Notes under the pieces: model-generated
The model's database searches: none
Told to the model about the DNA's origin: nothing
The model's input: the letters and a program-made list of their open reading frames with translations, nothing else
Made by a program: the position numbers and the translations under genes
DNA from: Clostridium beijerinckii HUN142
GTDB taxonomy: Bacteria > Bacillota > Clostridia > Clostridiales > Clostridiaceae
Reading direction: 5' to 3'
Assembly: GCF_000621745.1 (NCBI RefSeq)
Contig: NZ_JHXK01000005.1
Location: 186,001 to 250,000 of the forward strand
DNA: 64,000 nucleotides
Shown: one piece after another, positions 55,561 through 64,000 of the stretch
Numbering within the stretch: position 1 is the stretch's first letter
Layout of the letters: every line of letters begins with the position of its first letter

Positions 55561-56937
55561 TTATAGTACATCTGCAAAATGTGGCTTTAATTTCTTGAAT
55601 ATCATTGCACCTAAAGCAAATAATCCCAATGTTATTATCCAAAAATAAACAGTTTCAAAATATCGTTGAAAAAACCAAATGTGATTTAAAAATGTATCTC
55701 TATATCCTTCAACTACATAATACATTGGACTTAATTTTAATATCCATTGATATCCTTCTGGAACCATTGTATAACTCCACATTATTGGCGTCATCCATAT
55801 GCCTATCTGTAAAAATATATTTATTATCTGACCTAAATCCTTAAAGAATATCATTATTGCACATGTTGCATATGATATTCCAAGTACCATTACAAATACA
55901 CAAAACGAATAGTATATTAATTGTACTGTATACATGGATGGATAAAATCCATATATTCCAGCTACTACGAATAGGAATCCTACAAATACCAAATGCACAA
56001 ATAATGCTGATACTATTTTTACTATTGGTAATATGCTTACTTTAAATACTACTTTTTTTACCAAATAACTGTATTCTAACATGCAATTTGTCGCATTAAG
56101 TAATGCTTCTTGAAAGAAAAACCATGGTACTAATCCTCCCATAAGCCATAATATAAACGGTACACCTTTAATTGGCGAACCCGCCCTTAACCCAACTCCA
56201 AACACAAACCAATATACTACTATAGTTACTATAGGCTGAATAAATGCCCAAACTATTCCTAAATATGAACCTGCATATTTAGTTTTGAAATCATTTTTTG
56301 ATAAATTTAATATTAACGTCTTATTGTTTTTTAATTCTTGAAGCAATGTAAAAACACTTCTCGATTTTCTTAAGACCACCAACAATAACATATCTATTAC
56401 TATACAAATAACTATCTTAAGTATGTTATTTACAGTATTCTTATAGCTATCAAAATCTTCAAATGCTTTTGGATCTACTTTATACACTATATAAGGATCA
56501 GTACCATTTGTTTTTATATCAAAAGAATTCCCAACTCTTTGAATTTCTTCAACTTGATTTTGATTATTTTTATCCACCATTTGATCTAAATCTAAATATA
56601 CACTTTTGTTTAAATATGATAATTTTATATCTGATATATTTATATTAGATGTCTGATTACCCAAATCAAACCTTAAATACTGTATATTATTAGAAATTGT
56701 ATACTTAAGCGATTCTTGTTTCCTAGCCTCTGCATAATTTAAACTTTGAGATTGTTCTTCATTCCATACAGTATCATTTCCATAGAACAACTGATATGTA
56801 TCTTGATTGTCAGATACTATCTTATAGCTTAAAGTTATATTTCTATTCTCCAGATTACAATAATTGAATATTAGTATATTGGAAATAATCACTATTAATG
56901 CTAATATTATTAGTTTAATAAACTTTTTCTTATTCAT
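55561..56937 (-). CDS. wzm: Wzm-type permease of the polysaccharide ABC exporter with a fused N-terminal external domain
   Basis: Residues about 207-455 form a normal ABC2 polysaccharide permease (NDFKTKYAGSYLGIVWAFIQP, LVPWFFFQEALLNATNCML, six helices). The first about 190 residues are extra: a membrane helix (6-25), a beta-rich external stretch (30-165, with FDLGNQTSNINISDIKLSYL and DPYIVYKVD) and a second helix (171-190). Typical Wzm/TagG proteins are about 260-280 aa, so this 458-aa form is a fusion. The added domain might bind the emerging glycan. AGAGGAAA precedes the ATG. Confidence 0.9.
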   Translation of the reverse strand: MNKKKFIKLIILALIVIISNILIFNYCNLENRNITLSYKIVSDNQDTYQLFYGNDTVWNEEQSQSLNYAEARKQESLKYTISNNIQYLRFDLGNQTSNINISDIKLSYLNKSVYLDLDQMVDKNNQNQVEEIQRVGNSFDIKTNGTDPYIVYKVDPKAFEDFDSYKNTVNNILKIVICIVIDMLLLVVLRKSRSVFTLLQELKNNKTLILNLSKNDFKTKYAGSYLGIVWAFIQPIVTIVVYWFVFGVGLRAGSPIKGVPFILWLMGGLVPWFFFQEALLNATNCMLEYSYLVKKVVFKVSILPIVKIVSALFVHLVFVGFLFVVAGIYGFYPSMYTVQLIYYSFCVFVMVLGISYATCAIMIFFKDLGQIINIFLQIGIWMTPIMWSYTMVPEGYQWILKLSPMYYVVEGYRDTFLNHIWFFQRYFETVYFWIITLGLFALGAMIFKKLKPHFADVL

Positions 56938-56952
56938 ATTATATATTTCCTC

Positions 56953-57792
56953 TTACTTCAATTCTATTAAATATCTATCCAATGCATCTTCCCAACTTGG
57001 CAATAAATTAAATCCATTGTCTACTAAACTTTTCTTTGAAAGTCTTGAATTAAAAGGTCTTGCTGCTTTTGCTGGATATTCACTCGTAGGAATCTGATTC
57101 ACTCTACAATTTAGTCCAGCTCTTTTCATAATTTCACTAGCAAATTCTGCCCAAGAGCAATATCCCTCGTTTGTAGCATGATATGTTCCATATTTTTCAC
57201 TTAAAGCCATATCACATAAAAGTGGTGCTAAATCTGCTGTATATGTAGGGCTACCTATTTGATCGCATACGACATTTAAGCTTTCTTTTTCTTTGCCTAA
57301 TCTAATCATTGTTTTAATAAAGTTATTTCCATTTACTCCAAATACCCAAGAAATTCTAACTACGAAATATTTATCTAAAATCTCTTTTACCTTTAATTCG
57401 CCTTCATATTTAGTCTTTCCATAAATTGAATGTGGTTTAATATTCCCATTCACTTCAAAAGGAGTATCTCCTTGACCATCAAATACATAATCCGTAGATA
57501 TGTAAATCATCTTAGCATCTATATTTTTACAAGCATTTGCTATATTTTCTGTACCATACACATTTACTTTTGAACAAATTTCTTCTTCATCCTCTGCTCT
57601 ATCCACTGCTGTGTATGCTGCACAATGTATAACACATTCAGGTTTTAAATTTGAAATATATTTCCCTACAGCATCTTTGTCTGTTATATCTAATTCTTCT
57701 CTGTCAATTCCTAAACATTCAATATTTCTTTTAGTTAATTCTTTTACTACATCAAATCCTAACTGTCCATTTACTCCTGTAACTAATATCAT
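56953..57792 (-). CDS. rmlD: dTDP-4-dehydrorhamnose reductase
   Basis: The 279-aa short-chain dehydrogenase performs the last step of dTDP-L-rhamnose synthesis. It has MILVTGVNGQLGFDV at the start, the active-site STDYVFDG and YGKTKYEGE (YxxxK), and the C-terminal RPFNSRLSKKSL. The second in-frame ATG (57792) is chosen because AAAGGAG stands seven bases before it; the first ATG at 57798 is only one base from it. The gene sits 15 bases before wzm. Confidence 0.94.
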   Translation of the reverse strand: MILVTGVNGQLGFDVVKELTKRNIECLGIDREELDITDKDAVGKYISNLKPECVIHCAAYTAVDRAEDEEEICSKVNVYGTENIANACKNIDAKMIYISTDYVFDGQGDTPFEVNGNIKPHSIYGKTKYEGELKVKEILDKYFVVRISWVFGVNGNNFIKTMIRLGKEKESLNVVCDQIGSPTYTADLAPLLCDMALSEKYGTYHATNEGYCSWAEFASEIMKRAGLNCRVNQIPTSEYPAKAARPFNSRLSKKSLVDNGFNLLPSWEDALDRYLIELK

Positions 57793-57804
57793 ACTCATTC
57801 TCCT

Positions 57805-58803
57805 TTATAAAATCCCTTTTTTTGCTAACCTTATAATAAATTTAAATGTTGATTCTGGTATAAAAGGTAATATAGATTCTATTAATATAGAAACCTTATG
57901 AAAACTTCTATATTGTATCATAATTTTTAAATCCTTTATATTAGGTTTTAAAAAATACTTTTTTCTGGCATTTAGCCACATTAAGCAATCATCTATCTGC
58001 TCTTTTATATCGTCATGGCTTAGTCTTTCCTCTAAAGATTTATAGCGACATATAAAATCTTCTATTCGTTTAATATAATATGTTTTCTTATCAAACACGT
58101 CTTTCAAAATCCCAGTCTGATTATAACTATGCTGTCTATATCTAACTAAAGGTTTATTTATAAACTCTATTTTTCCATTTAAAGCTGCTATAATTGCAAT
58201 CCATTGATCATGAATTAATGTTTTTTCAAAAGGTATTGCCTTCCTTGCTATATCTTTGCTAACTATCATTGCACATCCCGTTACAAAGTTAGTCATTAAT
58301 AACTCTTTTGCTAAATTATCCCCCGACTTATATACAATTCTTTTTTTTACCTCAGTTATGCTATCAGCTATTCTCTTATCGCTTTCATCAATTATTAATA
58401 GATCACTGCATACAAGTGTTACATCTTCGTCAATAAATTTCCCCATCATTATAGCTATCTTATTAACTTCCCAAATATCATCCTGATCACAATATGAAAG
58501 AAAATCTCCATTCGCAATTTTAGTTAGTTCCTCAAAAGCTCTGTTAGAACCTTGATTTTTTTCTCCTCTAATTAATGTATATCTAAATTTGGTTATATAC
58601 TTTTTAAAATATTCCTCATTTACTGGCACTTCAGGGCAATCATCATAAACTAACAATTCTATATTCTTATAAGTCTGTTCATTTAAAGAAATCAGCTGTT
58701 TTATAAGCCACTTTGCATTTGGCTTATAAACAGCTAATAATATAGATACTAACGGCTTATCTACTTCTATACATCTTGTCATAATAATTCTGATATTCTC
58801 CAT
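57805..58803 (-). CDS. Glycosyltransferase family 2, probable rhamnosyltransferase
   Basis: The 332-aa GT-A enzyme has VSILLAVYKPNAKWLIKQL, VYDDCPE, YCDQDDIWEVNK (DxDD) and an RYRQHSYNQTG segment. This pattern is common in rhamnosyltransferases of Firmicute rhamnan clusters. Being embedded between rmlB and rmlD supports that donor. The 5' end overlaps rmlB by 47 bases; an internal ATG at 58782 is an alternative, and neither start has a good ribosome site, so translation may be coupled to rmlB. Confidence 0.85.
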   Translation of the reverse strand: MENIRIIMTRCIEVDKPLVSILLAVYKPNAKWLIKQLISLNEQTYKNIELLVYDDCPEVPVNEEYFKKYITKFRYTLIRGEKNQGSNRAFEELTKIANGDFLSYCDQDDIWEVNKIAIMMGKFIDEDVTLVCSDLLIIDESDKRIADSITEVKKRIVYKSGDNLAKELLMTNFVTGCAMIVSKDIARKAIPFEKTLIHDQWIAIIAALNGKIEFINKPLVRYRQHSYNQTGILKDVFDKKTYYIKRIEDFICRYKSLEERLSHDDIKEQIDDCLMWLNARKKYFLKPNIKDLKIMIQYRSFHKVSILIESILPFIPESTFKFIIRLAKKGIL

Positions 58804-59776
58804 TAATAATATTTTTCCACCAAGCTTTATTATCTAAATACCATTTAATAGTCTTTTTAATACCTTCATCGAAAGTTGTTGTTGGAAGCCATCCAAGCTC
58901 ATTATGAATTTTTGTAGGATCTATTGCATAACGCATATCATGCCCTTTACGATCTGTTACATATTTAATTAATTCTTCTGATTTTCCAAGTTCTCTTATG
59001 ATTGTTTTAACAACTTCTAGATTAGTACGTTCGTTATGTCCACCTATATTGTAAACTTCTCCAACCTTTCCTTCATGAATAATTAAATCAATTGCCCTGC
59101 AGTGGTCTTCTACATATAACCAATCTCTAACATTTTCTCCAGTTCCATAAACCGGCAATTCCTTATCATTTAATGCATTTGCTATAATAAGCGGAATTAA
59201 CTTTTCTGGAAAATGATATGGTCCATAGTTATTTGAGCATCTTGAAATTGTAACTGGTAATCCATAGGTTCTATGATATGCACCAACTAAAAGATCCGCA
59301 GATGCTTTACTTGATGAATATGGACTTGAAGTGTGTATTGGAGTTTCTTCTGTAAAGAAAAGGTCTGGTCTATCTAAAGGTAAATCTCCATAAACTTCAT
59401 CTGTAGATACCTGATGATATCTCTTTACTCCATATCTTCTACAAGCATCCATAAGTACTTGTGTTCCCATGATATTAGTTCTTAAAAATATTTCTGGATT
59501 TTCAATAGATCTATCCACATGACTTTCTGCTGCAAAGTTTACTACAATATCTGGATTTTCTTTTTCAAACATTTCATAAATTGCTTTTCTATCAGCTATA
59601 TCTATTTTATAGAAACTAAAATTAGAATTATCTTCAACTGATGCCAATGTTTCCATATTTCCAGCATAAGTTAAAGCATCAACACAAATTATTTTATAAT
59701 CATTATATTTATTAAGCATATAGTGAACAAAGTTTCCACCAATAAACCCCGCACCACCTGTCACAACAATTTTCAT
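58757..59776 (-). CDS. rmlB: dTDP-glucose 4,6-dehydratase
   Basis: The 339-aa enzyme converts dTDP-glucose to dTDP-4-keto-6-deoxyglucose. It has the NAD motif TGGAGFIGGNF, STDEVYGDL with the catalytic Asp-Glu pair, and YSSSKASADLLV (YxxxK). ATG 59776 has AAAGGAG eight bases upstream; a GTG three codons earlier lies too close to it. The 3' end overlaps the next gene. Confidence 0.96.
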   Translation of the reverse strand: MKIVVTGGAGFIGGNFVHYMLNKYNDYKIICVDALTYAGNMETLASVEDNSNFSFYKIDIADRKAIYEMFEKENPDIVVNFAAESHVDRSIENPEIFLRTNIMGTQVLMDACRRYGVKRYHQVSTDEVYGDLPLDRPDLFFTEETPIHTSSPYSSSKASADLLVGAYHRTYGLPVTISRCSNNYGPYHFPEKLIPLIIANALNDKELPVYGTGENVRDWLYVEDHCRAIDLIIHEGKVGEVYNIGGHNERTNLEVVKTIIRELGKSEELIKYVTDRKGHDMRYAIDPTKIHNELGWLPTTTFDEGIKKTIKWYLDNKAWWKNIINGEYQNYYDKMYRSR

Positions 59777-59837
59777 CTTCCACACTCCTTTTCAATTTAC
59801 AGTAAACAATTGTCAATTATATATTATTAATTGTTTA

Positions 59838-60389
59838 TTATTTTTCATATATAAAAGTACAATCACTATCTTTAAGTAATGGTGCCTTTTTATCTTTTTC
59901 AGAAAGAATAGGATTTTCAATTCCCCATTCAACACCAATTTCAGAATCACAGTAACAAATACTTCTATCACTTTCATAGTTATAATAATTATCTGTTTTA
60001 TATACAAACTCCACATCATCAGTTAAGGTTACAAATCCATGACCGAACCCCCTTGGAATAAATAATTGTCTTTTATTTTCCGCCGACAACTCAACAGCTA
60101 CCCATTCCTTATATGTTGGCGATCCTTTTCTTAAATCAACAGCAACATCAATAACTGCACCATTAACACATCTAACCAATTTTGCTTGAGCATGTTCTCC
60201 GTTTTGAAAGTGAATTCCTCTAAGTATTCCTTTTCCCTTAGAATATGATTGATTATCCTGGCAAAAATCACAAGCAATTTCTGGTGTTTTTATTCTAGAG
60301 TAAGTTTCCATAAACCATCCTCTTTCATCTCCAAAAACTTGTGGTTCTACTATGTAAACACCTTCTAGTTTAGTTTTTATCAAATTCAT
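59838..60389 (-). CDS. rmlC: dTDP-4-dehydrorhamnose 3,5-epimerase
   Basis: The 183-aa cupin-type epimerase has EPQVFGDERGWFMETY, the catalytic histidine in LRGIHFQNGEHAQAKLVRC, VDLRKGSPTYKEW and PRGFGHGFVTL. It performs the third step of dTDP-L-rhamnose synthesis. AGAGAGGT precedes the ATG. The order rmlA-rmlC-rmlB-rmlD is collinear, with a glycosyltransferase inserted before rmlD. Confidence 0.96.
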   Translation of the reverse strand: MNLIKTKLEGVYIVEPQVFGDERGWFMETYSRIKTPEIACDFCQDNQSYSKGKGILRGIHFQNGEHAQAKLVRCVNGAVIDVAVDLRKGSPTYKEWVAVELSAENKRQLFIPRGFGHGFVTLTDDVEFVYKTDNYYNYESDRSICYCDSEIGVEWGIENPILSEKDKKAPLLKDSDCTFIYEK

Positions 60390-60422
60390 TATAGATACCT
60401 CTCTTCAATTTACTATTAAAAA

Positions 60423-61304
60423 TTAATAAATAACTTTCCCTTCAGCAACATTTTTTAAATGTTGTCCATAAGGACTCTTTCCATATTGATCTGCGCTTTC
60501 AAGTAATGTCTTCTTATCTATCCATCCATTTTTATAAGAAATCTCTTCCAAGCAAGCTATTTTAAGTCCTTGTCTAGTTTCAATTACTTTTACATATTCC
60601 GAAGCTTCTGTTAAGCTATCTACTGTCCCAGTATCAAGCCAGCCATATCCTCGTCCAAGAGTTGTTACATCTAGCTTACCTTTTTCAAGGTAAATTTTAT
60701 TTAAATCTGTAATTTCTAATTCCCCTCTTGCTGATGGTTTTAGACTCTTAGCATATTCACATACTTTATTATCATAAAAATAAAGCCCTGTTACAGCATA
60801 ATTAGATTTCGGATTTTCTGGTTTTTCTTCTAAAGATACAGCTTTTCCGTTAACATCAAATTCTACTACACCAAAACGTTCTGGATCATCCACATAATAT
60901 CCAAAAACTGTTGCACGGCCTTCATTTTCTACTGCCTTTTTCAAATGATTTTTAAGTCCATTTCCGTGAAATATATTATCTCCAAGAATCATTGCACAAT
61001 TATGATTTCCAACAAATTCTTCTCCTAGTATAAATGCTTGAGCTAGTCCATCTGGAGATGGCTGCACTTTATATGATAAATTTATTCCATATCTCGATCC
61101 ATTACCTAGCAGTTTTTCAAAATTAGGTAAATCCTTTGGTGTTGAAATTATTAATATATCTCTTATCCCAGCTAACATCAAAGTTGATAATGGATAATAT
61201 ATCATAGGCTTGTCATATACTGGAAGTAACTGTTTTGAAGTCACCATAGTTAACGGATAAAGTCTTGTCCCACTTCCTCCTGCAAGTATTATACCTTTTG
61301 TCAA
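60423..61304 (-). CDS. rmlA: Glucose-1-phosphate thymidylyltransferase
   Basis: The 293-aa nucleotidyltransferase has [19 protein letters not shown] (the GGxGTRL nucleotide site), [26 protein letters not shown] and [10 protein letters not shown]. It makes dTDP-glucose, the first step of the rhamnose pathway. The start is TTG at 61304 after AGAAGGGA. It heads the operon that continues through the ABC exporter and the 1120-aa transferase. Confidence 0.96.
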   Translation of the reverse strand: MTKGIILAGGSGTRLYPLTMVTSKQLLPVYDKPMIYYPLSTLMLAGIRDILIISTPKDLPNFEKLLGNGSRYGINLSYKVQPSPDGLAQAFILGEEFVGNHNCAMILGDNIFHGNGLKNHLKKAVENEGRATVFGYYVDDPERFGVVEFDVNGKAVSLEEKPENPKSNYAVTGLYFYDNKVCEYAKSLKPSARGELEITDLNKIYLEKGKLDVTTLGRGYGWLDTGTVDSLTEASEYVKVIETRQGLKIACLEEISYKNGWIDKKTLLESADQYGKSPYGQHLKNVAEGKVIY

Positions 61305-61713
61305 AATAATCCCTTCTTCCTACATACTTTTACTTATTAAAACTTTAATTTACCAAAATTCTATTAAATTTTGATTATCTAAAATGTTATTTAGTCAAAC
61401 TATCTAAAATATACTCATAAAACTTTCAAACTCTTCATTCATAGAAAAAACTTTAAATTTGAAATATATGTACTTTATTCACATTCTATATTAGATATTA
61501 TCATATTATAAGGAATAAATAAATAACTACTACTCTAATTATGCATTGGTAGTTAGTCCAATTTATTGAAACCCTTTATTTATTACGAATTTTTATGTAA
61601 AATGATATTATAAACGTATTTTTTTATATAACCTTTGTTATTTTAGTAACCATTTAAACATTTATGGTACAATAATGAAACAGTTTAAATTCGAACTATA
61701 AAGGATGATATGG
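61305..61713. promoter_or_regulatory. Divergent promoter region between rmlA and the WcaJ-like gene
   Basis: These 409 AT-rich bases must hold the start points of both units. On the minus strand a TTGACT lies near 61405-61410 without a well-placed -10. On the plus strand TACAAT near 61668 is a possible -10. No structured leader was seen. Confidence 0.4.
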
Positions 61714-63132
61714 ATGATAAAAGAAAATCAAAATCTATTAAATAAATTTAATGCTATTTCAGATATTATAATTTTATTTATTTCAATGACATTAGCATAT
61801 TTAATTCGTTTTTATATTTTTTCCCCAGATACTTATTATATCACTTTAGCCACATACATTAAGTTTTCTATTATAATAATTCCAATAAATCTTATTTTAT
61901 TTAATTTTTTCAACCTCTATCATTCATTTAGAACAAGATCTTTTGTTAAAGAATGTGGTGCAATAATTAAATCTAATACAATTCTTACTGCTATTCTTTT
62001 ATCGTTGCTCTTTGTTCTAAAACTAGTACACATTTCAAGGTTAGTAATAATTATTTTTTATTTTGTGAATATTGTATTAATAATGATGAAAAGATTTATT
62101 CTAAGAAAAATATTATCGCGAATGAGAACTAAAGGACTCAACTTAAAACATATAATAATTGTTGGTGCTGGTGAGGTCGCAAATGAATACTTAGAAGTTC
62201 TAAATAGCAATAAAGGCTTTGGCTATAATTATTCTGGATATATATCGGATACTTCTAATTTTCAAGGTAAAAAGCTTGGAAACTATTCTGATTTATATAA
62301 TGTTCTAAATGAGTTTAAACCTGATGAAGTTATTTGTGCTCTTGATCTGTCAGATGCAAAGCATTTAGAAAATATAGTTTCAGATTGTGAAAAAAGTGGT
62401 ACAAAAATTTCGATAATACCCTTTTGCTACAAATACATTCCAAGCCAGCCATATATTGATCAACTCGGAAATATTCCTTTGATTAATATACGAAGGATTC
62501 CTTTAGACAATCTGGGTAATGCTTTTATAAAAAGAATTATGGACATACTATGTTCACTTTTTTTAATACTATGTACAAGCCCTATAATGCTTATAACAGC
62601 TATAATTATCAAACTTACTTCAAAAGGCCCTATAATATTCAAGCAAAAACGAGTAGGACTAAACAAAAACTTATTCGTTATGTATAAATTTAGATCAATG
62701 AACATTAATTCACAAGAGGAGACTGGCTGGAGTACGAATAATGATCCTAGAAAAACTAAGTTTGGTTCTTTTATTCGCAAATTTTCCATAGATGAACTAC
62801 CACAATTCTTTAACGTATTAAAAGGTGATATGAGTTTAGTTGGTCCTAGGCCTGAGCTCCCACATTTTGTTAAAAACTTTAAAAATGAAATTCCTCTTTA
62901 CATGGTAAAACATCAAGTAAAGCCCGGGATTACTGGACTAGCTCAGGTAAATGGTTATAGAGGTGATACTTCCATAAAAAAAAGAATTGAATTTGATATT
63001 CACTATATAGAGAACTGGAATATCTTAATGGATATCAGTATATTGTTTAAAACCGCCTTCAAGGGGTTTAGAAACAGTGAAAAAATTATGACAAATAATC
63101 ATAAATCAACAAATAATGAAGTTAACTTATAA
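61714..63132 (+). CDS. Polytopic undecaprenyl-phosphate sugar phosphotransferase (WcaJ/EpsE type)
   Basis: The 472-aa protein has four N-terminal membrane helices (about 10-125), a nucleotide-binding-like middle (IIIVGAGEVANEYLEVL, CoA-binding-like fold), a further helix (about 275-300) and the bacterial sugar transferase domain (FKQKRVGLNKNLFVMYKFRSM, FSIDELPQFFNVLKGDMSLVGPRPELP). It loads a hexose-1-phosphate, usually glucose, onto undecaprenyl phosphate. AAAGG lies nine bases before ATG 61714; the ATG nine bases earlier directly abuts it. It is the second initiating transferase of the window. Confidence 0.93.
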   Translation: MIKENQNLLNKFNAISDIIILFISMTLAYLIRFYIFSPDTYYITLATYIKFSIIIIPINLILFNFFNLYHSFRTRSFVKECGAIIKSNTILTAILLSLLFVLKLVHISRLVIIIFYFVNIVLIMMKRFILRKILSRMRTKGLNLKHIIIVGAGEVANEYLEVLNSNKGFGYNYSGYISDTSNFQGKKLGNYSDLYNVLNEFKPDEVICALDLSDAKHLENIVSDCEKSGTKISIIPFCYKYIPSQPYIDQLGNIPLINIRRIPLDNLGNAFIKRIMDILCSLFLILCTSPIMLITAIIIKLTSKGPIIFKQKRVGLNKNLFVMYKFRSMNINSQEETGWSTNNDPRKTKFGSFIRKFSIDELPQFFNVLKGDMSLVGPRPELPHFVKNFKNEIPLYMVKHQVKPGITGLAQVNGYRGDTSIKKRIEFDIHYIENWNILMDISILFKTAFKGFRNSEKIMTNNHKSTNNEVNL

Positions 63133-63204
63133 CAAAACGTCGATTCCTATTGATTCTTATCAATATCTTTTGTACTTAATAAAAATTATCAAGGGAGAAA
63201 AAAC

Positions 63205-64000
63205 GTGAAATTATCTATTATCATTGTAAACTACAATACTTATAATCTTACTAAACAAGCAATAGAGTCTATAATTAAAGAACATCACAACTTTAATTAT
63301 GAAATTATACTTATAGATAATGCTTCTAGCGATGGCAGTATCTATAAATTACAAGATAAATTCAAAAATATTCTAATAACTCAAAAACTTCGCATAATTA
63401 TAAATAAAGATAACTTAGGCTTTGCAAAAGCAAATAATATAGGAATTAAGCTTGCCAAAGGAAAATACATACTATTATTAAATTCTGACACTGTGCTTAA
63501 AGAAAATTGTTTAGAAAAATGTATAGCACAGATAAAAAAAGACAAAAACATTGGTGCGTTAGGTTGTAAAGTAATTTTAGCCAATGGCGAACTAGATCAT
63601 GCTTGCAAACGTGGTTTCCCCACGCCCAAAGCCTCATTATATTATTTTTTGAAATTACATAAAAAAAATGCATTAAAGTATGGACAATATAATGCATTTC
63701 ACCTAGATGAGAATGAGATTGGAGAAATTGATTGCCTTACCGGAGCATTTATGCTTATGCCAAAATTTGTTTTCGAGGAAGTTGGTGGCCTTGATGAGGA
63801 CTTTTTTATGTACGGTGAAGATATAGATTTATGTTATAAAATTAAAGAACGCGGATATAAAATACTCTACTACCCTGAAGCACAAATTATACATTATAAA
63901 GGCGCTAGTTCTAAAAAGAAAAGATTTAAGGTTATATATGACTTCCATGAGGCAATGTGGATTTTTTACAAAAAACACTACAAAGATAAGTATGGTTCTT
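63205..64000 (+). CDS. Glycosyltransferase family 2, WbbL/rhamnosyltransferase-like (runs off the window)
   Basis: An open frame begins with GTG 63205 (AAGGGAG seven bases upstream) and is still open at the last base, 265 codons later. It reads MKLSIIIVNYNTYNLTKQAI, IDNASSDGS, LLLNSDTVLK (DxD), EVGGLDEDFFMYGEDIDLC and YYPEAQIIHYKGASS, the hallmarks of WbbL-type GT2 enzymes that often transfer rhamnose to a lipid-linked GlcNAc. It follows the WcaJ-like gene by 72 bases in the same direction, so both probably start the same repeat unit. Confidence 0.9.
   Translation, partial: MKLSIIIVNYNTYNLTKQAIESIIKEHHNFNYEIILIDNASSDGSIYKLQDKFKNILITQKLRIIINKDNLGFAKANNIGIKLAKGKYILLLNSDTVLKENCLEKCIAQIKKDKNIGALGCKVILANGELDHACKRGFPTPKASLYYFLKLHKKNALKYGQYNAFHLDENEIGEIDCLTGAFMLMPKFVFEEVGGLDEDFFMYGEDIDLCYKIKERGYKILYYPEAQIIHYKGASSKKKRFKVIYDFHEAMWIFYKKHYKDKYGS

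Noticed and set aside
59813..60019. 68-codon open frame overlapping rmlC
   Set aside because: It is an alternative frame within the well-supported rmlC coding sequence.

Overview
The window is about 70% A+T, has strong purine-rich ribosome binding sites, and encodes a Gram-positive cell surface: choline-binding-like cell-wall repeat proteins, an NlpC/P60 hydrolase and CpsB/CpsD-type phosphoregulators. It looks like a chromosomal segment of a solventogenic or saccharolytic Clostridium (sensu stricto), close to C. beijerinckii or C. saccharoperbutylacetonicum. This placement is inferred from protein style, not from a marker gene. No tRNA, rRNA, transposase, phage gene or CRISPR array was seen.

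Layout. (1) 1-2910: the start of an alpha-glucoside-type PTS EIIC gene, a divergent stand-alone glucose-family EIIA, and prfC. (2) 3475-24112: a surface-protein island with seven secreted proteins carrying CW_binding_1 repeats. Two nearly identical 559-aa paralogues face each other at its ends. Between them lie a glycerophosphodiester phosphodiesterase, two Ig-like (Big_2)/InlB-repeat proteins, two cadherin-like-domain proteins, one protein with an unrecognised N-terminal domain, a CHASE4-HAMP-GGDEF-HD-GYP c-di-GMP enzyme and a minimal chemoreceptor. (3) 25119-41749, minus strand: a Wzx/Wzy-type exopolysaccharide locus. Reading in the direction of transcription it holds Wzz-like protein, BY-kinase, PHP phosphatase, short phosphoglycosyl transferase, UDP-glucose dehydrogenase, PssD/PssE pair, three GT4 and one GT2 glycosyltransferases, acetyltransferase, Wzy, Wzx and a MacB-like ABC transporter. 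(4) 41899-45462: a membrane-anchored PTP-like (phytase-fold) phosphatase, an AI-2E family permease and a PcsB-like NlpC/P60 hydrolase. (5) 46564-50480: a three-component (GtrA/GtrB/DUF6056) polymer-glycosylation operon. (6) 50876-61304: rmlACBD interleaved with a rhamnan-type ABC exporter (Wzm/Wzt) and large glycosyltransferases. (7) 61714-64000, plus strand: a WcaJ-like polytopic phosphoglycosyl transferase and the start of a WbbL-like GT2.

How it fits together. The right 40 kb encodes two routes for surface polysaccharide: a Wzx/Wzy route controlled by tyrosine phosphorylation, and an ABC-exported, probably rhamnose-containing glycan. A Gtr set could decorate such polymers. The left 20 kb encodes proteins that probably attach non-covalently to wall polymers, together with a c-di-GMP enzyme and a chemoreceptor that could link the surface state to motility. 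Most operons end in clear hairpin terminators, which help define the transcription units. Several database starts are moved here to the ATG, GTG or TTG codon that has the ribosome binding site.

The best leads for new biology are the inverted paralogue pair around the surface island, an extensive inverted-repeat RNA element inside the exopolysaccharide operon (35330-35422), a Wzm permease with a fused extracytoplasmic domain, and the anchored PTP-like phosphatase next to the BY-kinase module. All functions are inferred from sequence reading; no database search was run.
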